DNA of 64,000 bases from Herpetosiphon gulosus (GTDB lineage Bacteria; Chloroflexota; Chloroflexia; Chloroflexales; Herpetosiphonaceae): contig NZ_BAABRU010000002.1 in the NCBI RefSeq assembly GCF_039545135.1, positions 62,001-126,000 of the forward strand, given 5' to 3'. The position numbers and the translations under genes are program-made. Numbering within the stretch: the first letter of the stretch is position 1; each line of letters begins with the position of its first letter. Shown here in pieces: positions 61,386 to 64,000 of this stretch. The notes beneath the pieces were generated by a model. That model worked only from the letters and a program-made list of their open reading frames with translations, had not been told where the DNA came from and did not search any database.

Positions 61386-62252
61386 ATGAATCCATATACC
61401 GATCCGTCGCGGGTGCGCGGAGCTTTAAATAGCATCGGGGTGCGCCCGAGCAAAAGCATGGGCCAAAATTTTTTGATCGATCCTACGCCGCTCAAGTTGG
61501 CCTTGGAACACGCTGAGGTTAATACCAACGATGTGGTAGTTGAGGTCGGGCCTGGCTTGGGCGTGCTGACTTGGGAATTGCTCAATGCCGCTGGTCAGGT
61601 GATTAGCATTGAGCTTGATCCACGCTTGGCCGGACGTTTGCGCACCGAGTTTGCCGATCGGCCCTTGACGATTGTTGAAAGCGATGTGCTGGAGATTGCT
61701 CCCAGTGCAATGTTGGCGGCGGCTGGCTTGCCCGCCGATACAGCCTATAAATTGGTGGCAAATATTCCCTATGCGATTACTTCACCCTTGTTGCGCCATT
61801 TTCTTGAGGGCGATAGCCCACCCAGCCTGATGATGGTGTTGATGCAGTGGGAAGTTGCCAATCGCATTACCGCTAAACCAGGCGATCTCAGTATTTTGGC
61901 GCATAGTGTGCAACTCTATGCCACCGCCGAAATTATAGCGCGGGTGCCAGCTGCTTCGTTCTTGCCAGCGCCGGCGGTCGATTCAGCGTTAGTGCTGATG
62001 CGCCGCCGTCCTACCAACACTGTGCCGACTGCTCCCAAAGCTTTGTTTAAAGTCATTCGCGCCGGGTTTAGCCAAGCCCGTAAAAAGCTAATTAATTCGT
62101 TGACTGGTGGTTTGGCTGGTCAAGGCTTTGGCAAGGAGCAAGTGCTGGCGGCCATTGTTCAGGCCGAAATTGACCCAAATCTACGGGCTGAGGTGCTGAC
62201 CTTGGAGCAATGGGCCAAATTAACCGAAACGTTGGGCATCGCTACCAAATAA
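61386..62252 (+). CDS. rsmA: 16S rRNA (A1518/A1519) dimethyltransferase RsmA (KsgA)
   Basis: 288 aa. AAGGAG lies 6 bases before the ATG. SMGQNFLIDP near 27-36, SAM motif I VEVGPGLGVLTWELL, motif IV NIPYAITSPLL and a C-terminal SQARKKLINSL helix make it unambiguous. It dimethylates two adenosines in the 3' helix of 16S rRNA. Its last 11 bases overlap the convergent NarL-type gene. Confidence 0.96.
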   Translation: MNPYTDPSRVRGALNSIGVRPSKSMGQNFLIDPTPLKLALEHAEVNTNDVVVEVGPGLGVLTWELLNAAGQVISIELDPRLAGRLRTEFADRPLTIVESDVLEIAPSAMLAAAGLPADTAYKLVANIPYAITSPLLRHFLEGDSPPSLMMVLMQWEVANRITAKPGDLSILAHSVQLYATAEIIARVPAASFLPAPAVDSALVLMRRRPTNTVPTAPKALFKVIRAGFSQARKKLINSLTGGLAGQGFGKEQVLAAIVQAEIDPNLRAEVLTLEQWAKLTETLGIATK

Positions 62253-62817
62253 TTAAGCCGCGTTGAGCGCCAACCCGAATTGCTTCAGTCCGTGAGCTAA
62301 CATCCAACTTGCTGAGCAAAGCTGAAACATGAAATTTGACGGTATGCTCGCTGATGATTAAGCGCTGAGCGATTTGGCGATTAGTCAAGCCCTCGGCCAG
62401 CAGTTGTAGCACTTCGTGTTCGCGCTCGCTCAGTTGGGTATCCCAAGGTTCTGGTTGGGGTGGGCTGTGAATTTGGGCCAAAATTGTTGGCGATAGCACA
62501 CATAAACCAAGCTGGAGAGCTTGCAAACTGGCCCAAATTTCTTGCGGGTAAGCATCGGTTGAAACCACACCCCATGCCCGTTGCTGTGGCATGGGGTGTG
62601 GTAATTCTTGGCTAATCAATAAAATCGCAGGTTGATCGTTGGTTTGCTGCAAAAGCAAGGGCAGCGCTTGATCATCGAGCAAAATCACTACATCGACAAC
62701 TCCCAATTGTTCGATTAATGGCTCAATGGTTGGTGCTGCTGCCACAATTTCGGCCTCGTACTCGGCCAACACGCTGCGCATACCCGCGCGAGTTAGCGTC
62801 GTTCCACCAATCAACAT
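62242..62817 (-). CDS. NarL/LuxR-type regulator with degenerate receiver
   Basis: 191 aa. I take the ATG after AGGA rather than the TTG eight codons upstream. The receiver-like domain (1-110) lacks the acidic pair (IGG at 3-5 where DD is expected) and the conserved Lys; an Asp at 48 or 49 in VVILLDD is the only candidate acceptor. The LuxR helix-turn-helix at about 126-190 is intact: LSEREHEVLQLLAEGLTNRQ and HTVKFHVSALLSKLDV. It is thus a DNA-binding regulator probably not controlled by normal phosphorylation. It lies right behind the protease gene, so they are co-transcribed. Confidence 0.87.
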   Translation of the reverse strand: MLIGGTTLTRAGMRSVLAEYEAEIVAAAPTIEPLIEQLGVVDVVILLDDQALPLLLQQTNDQPAILLISQELPHPMPQQRAWGVVSTDAYPQEIWASLQALQLGLCVLSPTILAQIHSPPQPEPWDTQLSEREHEVLQLLAEGLTNRQIAQRLIISEHTVKFHVSALLSKLDVSSRTEAIRVGAQRGLIIW

Positions 62818-62844
62818 GAGTTTTAATCCTGCTTCGCTCAAGGG

Positions 62845-63720
62845 CTATTTTGCTCCAATTGTGATGCTCAGGTTTTGCAATTGGCCAGCTCGCAGCACAT
62901 CAAGCGTTACGGTTTTGCCCGCCCGATCGCTTGCCAAGAGCATTTGCAAATCGCGGGGTTCGTTGAGTTCATGGCCATCTAAGCCGACCAAAATATCGCC
63001 AACCAACAAGCCAGCGTGTTGGGCTGGGCTATCGGCTTCGACACTAATCACCAATAGACCAGTCGCTTGGTTGCGGCCAGCGCGTTGGTTATCGGGCAAA
63101 TTAACAGTTTGGCTGGCAATCCCGATAAAGCCACGGCGCACGCGACCATGGTTGAGCAAGGTATCAGCGACGCTAGTAAGCACAGCCACTGGAATTGCAA
63201 TTGGTTCGCCGCCAGCAAAGCCTGAGGTAAACAAACCAACGACTTCGCCTTTAACGTTGACCAAGCCGCCACCTGAGAAGCCTGGGTACGGCGTGGCATC
63301 GGTGCGCAAATATTGCGCCAATGTACCACGGCGGGTTGGGACTGGGCCGCCAATCGCATTAATAATACCAAAACTGGCTTGCACGCTGCTTGGGCGACCG
63401 ACTGCTAAAGCCAATTGACCAACCCGTGGCTCGGTTTTGGCCAAGGTTGCGGGGGTAAAATTAGCGTTGGGCACACGCAATAAAGCCACATCACTGCTCG
63501 GATCGCGACCAACTACGTGAGCTTGATACTCTGTGCCGTCTGGCCCAACCACCTTGATATGCTCATCGCGTTGGATGACATGATCGGCGGTTAAGACCAA
63601 ATCGGCTTGCCACATGATTCCGCTAGCACTTTGGCGGCGGCGGGCGTAGATCGTCACGATGCCAGCGCCACTCTGTTCAACCGCATCGGCGAGTTCGCTC
63701 GAAAATTCCTGTAAACTCAT
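62845..63720 (-). CDS. HtrA/DegP-type S1C serine protease with PDZ domain
   Basis: 291 aa. AGGAGG precedes the ATG. Chymotrypsin-fold triad His47 (TADHVI), Asp77 (DPSSDVAL) and Ser148 (PGFSGGG); a PDZ domain occupies about 195-288. No signal peptide or membrane anchor is visible, unlike most HtrA, so it may be cytoplasmic or carry an atypical export signal. It precedes the NarL-type gene on the same strand with almost no gap. Confidence 0.9.
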   Translation of the reverse strand: MSLQEFSSELADAVEQSGAGIVTIYARRRQSASGIMWQADLVLTADHVIQRDEHIKVVGPDGTEYQAHVVGRDPSSDVALLRVPNANFTPATLAKTEPRVGQLALAVGRPSSVQASFGIINAIGGPVPTRRGTLAQYLRTDATPYPGFSGGGLVNVKGEVVGLFTSGFAGGEPIAIPVAVLTSVADTLLNHGRVRRGFIGIASQTVNLPDNQRAGRNQATGLLVISVEADSPAQHAGLLVGDILVGLDGHELNEPRDLQMLLASDRAGKTVTLDVLRAGQLQNLSITIGAK

Positions 63721-63856
63721 AACAGCCTCCTAAATTGATTAACTGTTGAGCAGTATAGCCAACCACAATCTGCTTGAGATCAGTCAGTTAGCGAGGTTTC
63801 AACCTAGCCAAACGCCTAGTTGGCATCCTTCGTTGCATGAACCACGGTGAATTGGC

Positions 63857-63969
63857 CCCTCACCCCAACCCCTCTCCCACAGCGGCGGGAGAGGGGCGAT
63901 CTACCGCCATAATATGGTAGTTCCCCCTCGCCTGCTGGGCGGGAGAGGGGGCTAGGGGGTGAGGGCATG
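63857..63969. repeat. Palindromic family A repeat
   Basis: CCCTCACCCCAACCCCTCTC, CACAGCGGCGGGAGAGGGGC, then GCGGGAGAGGGGGCTAGGGG and GTGAGGGCATGC. The remaining bases to the window end hold no gene. Confidence 0.85.
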
Positions 63970-64000
63970 CAAACTTCTATACTAGTTGATCGGCACAGAA

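Overview
This 64 kb window looks like chromosomal DNA from a Chloroflexota bacterium, most likely close to Herpetosiphon (inference). The base composition is close to balanced. Almost every gene has a clear AGGAG-type ribosome binding site. Families favoured in that phylum recur: a BTAD regulator, Thr/Pro-linked secreted proteins with PPC domains, a two-vWA membrane protein, a Roadblock protein and a DUF4013 protein. The gaps are full of palindromic GC-rich repeats of at least two main families, plus short-word inverted arrays. I see no transposase, integrase, phage gene, rRNA or CRISPR array.

Layout. 0-10.7 kb: a YfiH/PgeF-like protein with a degraded metal site, a serine-hydrolase-like protein, recF, a small orphan, a membrane pseudokinase with a DnaJ-like zinc module, a two-domain ALDH16-type dehydrogenase, a thioredoxin-reductase-like flavoprotein and msrA. 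10.7-13.1 kb: a small island of three orphan membrane or secreted proteins, bounded by the intact msrA and a second, truncated msrA 5' end. 13.5-16.5 kb: an ammonium transporter, an orphan and a DUF1697 protein.

16.9-28.4 kb is the most coherent system. A BTAD-domain regulator precedes a complete branched-chain-type (HAAT) ABC transporter (lipoprotein, two ATPases, two permeases). Interleaved with it are an alpha/beta hydrolase, a KAS III-like thiolase-fold enzyme, an acyl-CoA ligase and a MaoC hydratase. This reads as uptake of a small acid followed by CoA activation and acyl-chain chemistry, but the substrate is unknown. Repeat arrays split the operon at every loose junction, including three copies of a ~210 bp tandem repeat.

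28.5-41 kb: ferritin, an NAD-binding protein, a large secreted PPC protein, a BioD-like/DRTGG protein next to an ADP-forming acyl-CoA synthetase, an M50 peptidase, rlmB, a half-size TSUP transporter and a GAF histidine kinase. 41.3-46.7 kb: an OmpR-type two-component pair faces a PepSY protein, a proline-rich anchored protein, ApbE and a ferric-reductase-type haem membrane protein. TTCTTGGAA repeats with 11 bp spacing sit between the divergent genes. I read this as a regulated extracytoplasmic electron-transfer module.

46.9-64 kb: a two-vWA protein, an AT-rich GT87 glycosyltransferase that looks acquired, then a housekeeping block (Roadblock, recR, ebfC, dnaX), two membrane orphans, a CinA protein with a degenerate amidase domain, tRNA-Gly(GCC), tRNA-Leu(TAG), a GT39-like glycosyltransferase, a STAS protein, a small membrane protein, rsmA, an atypical NarL-type regulator and an HtrA-like protease. 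Several proteins (pgeF-like, pseudokinase, cinA, NarL-type regulator, second ALDH domain, KAS III-like enzyme) have lost textbook active-site residues. That is the most repeated theme here.
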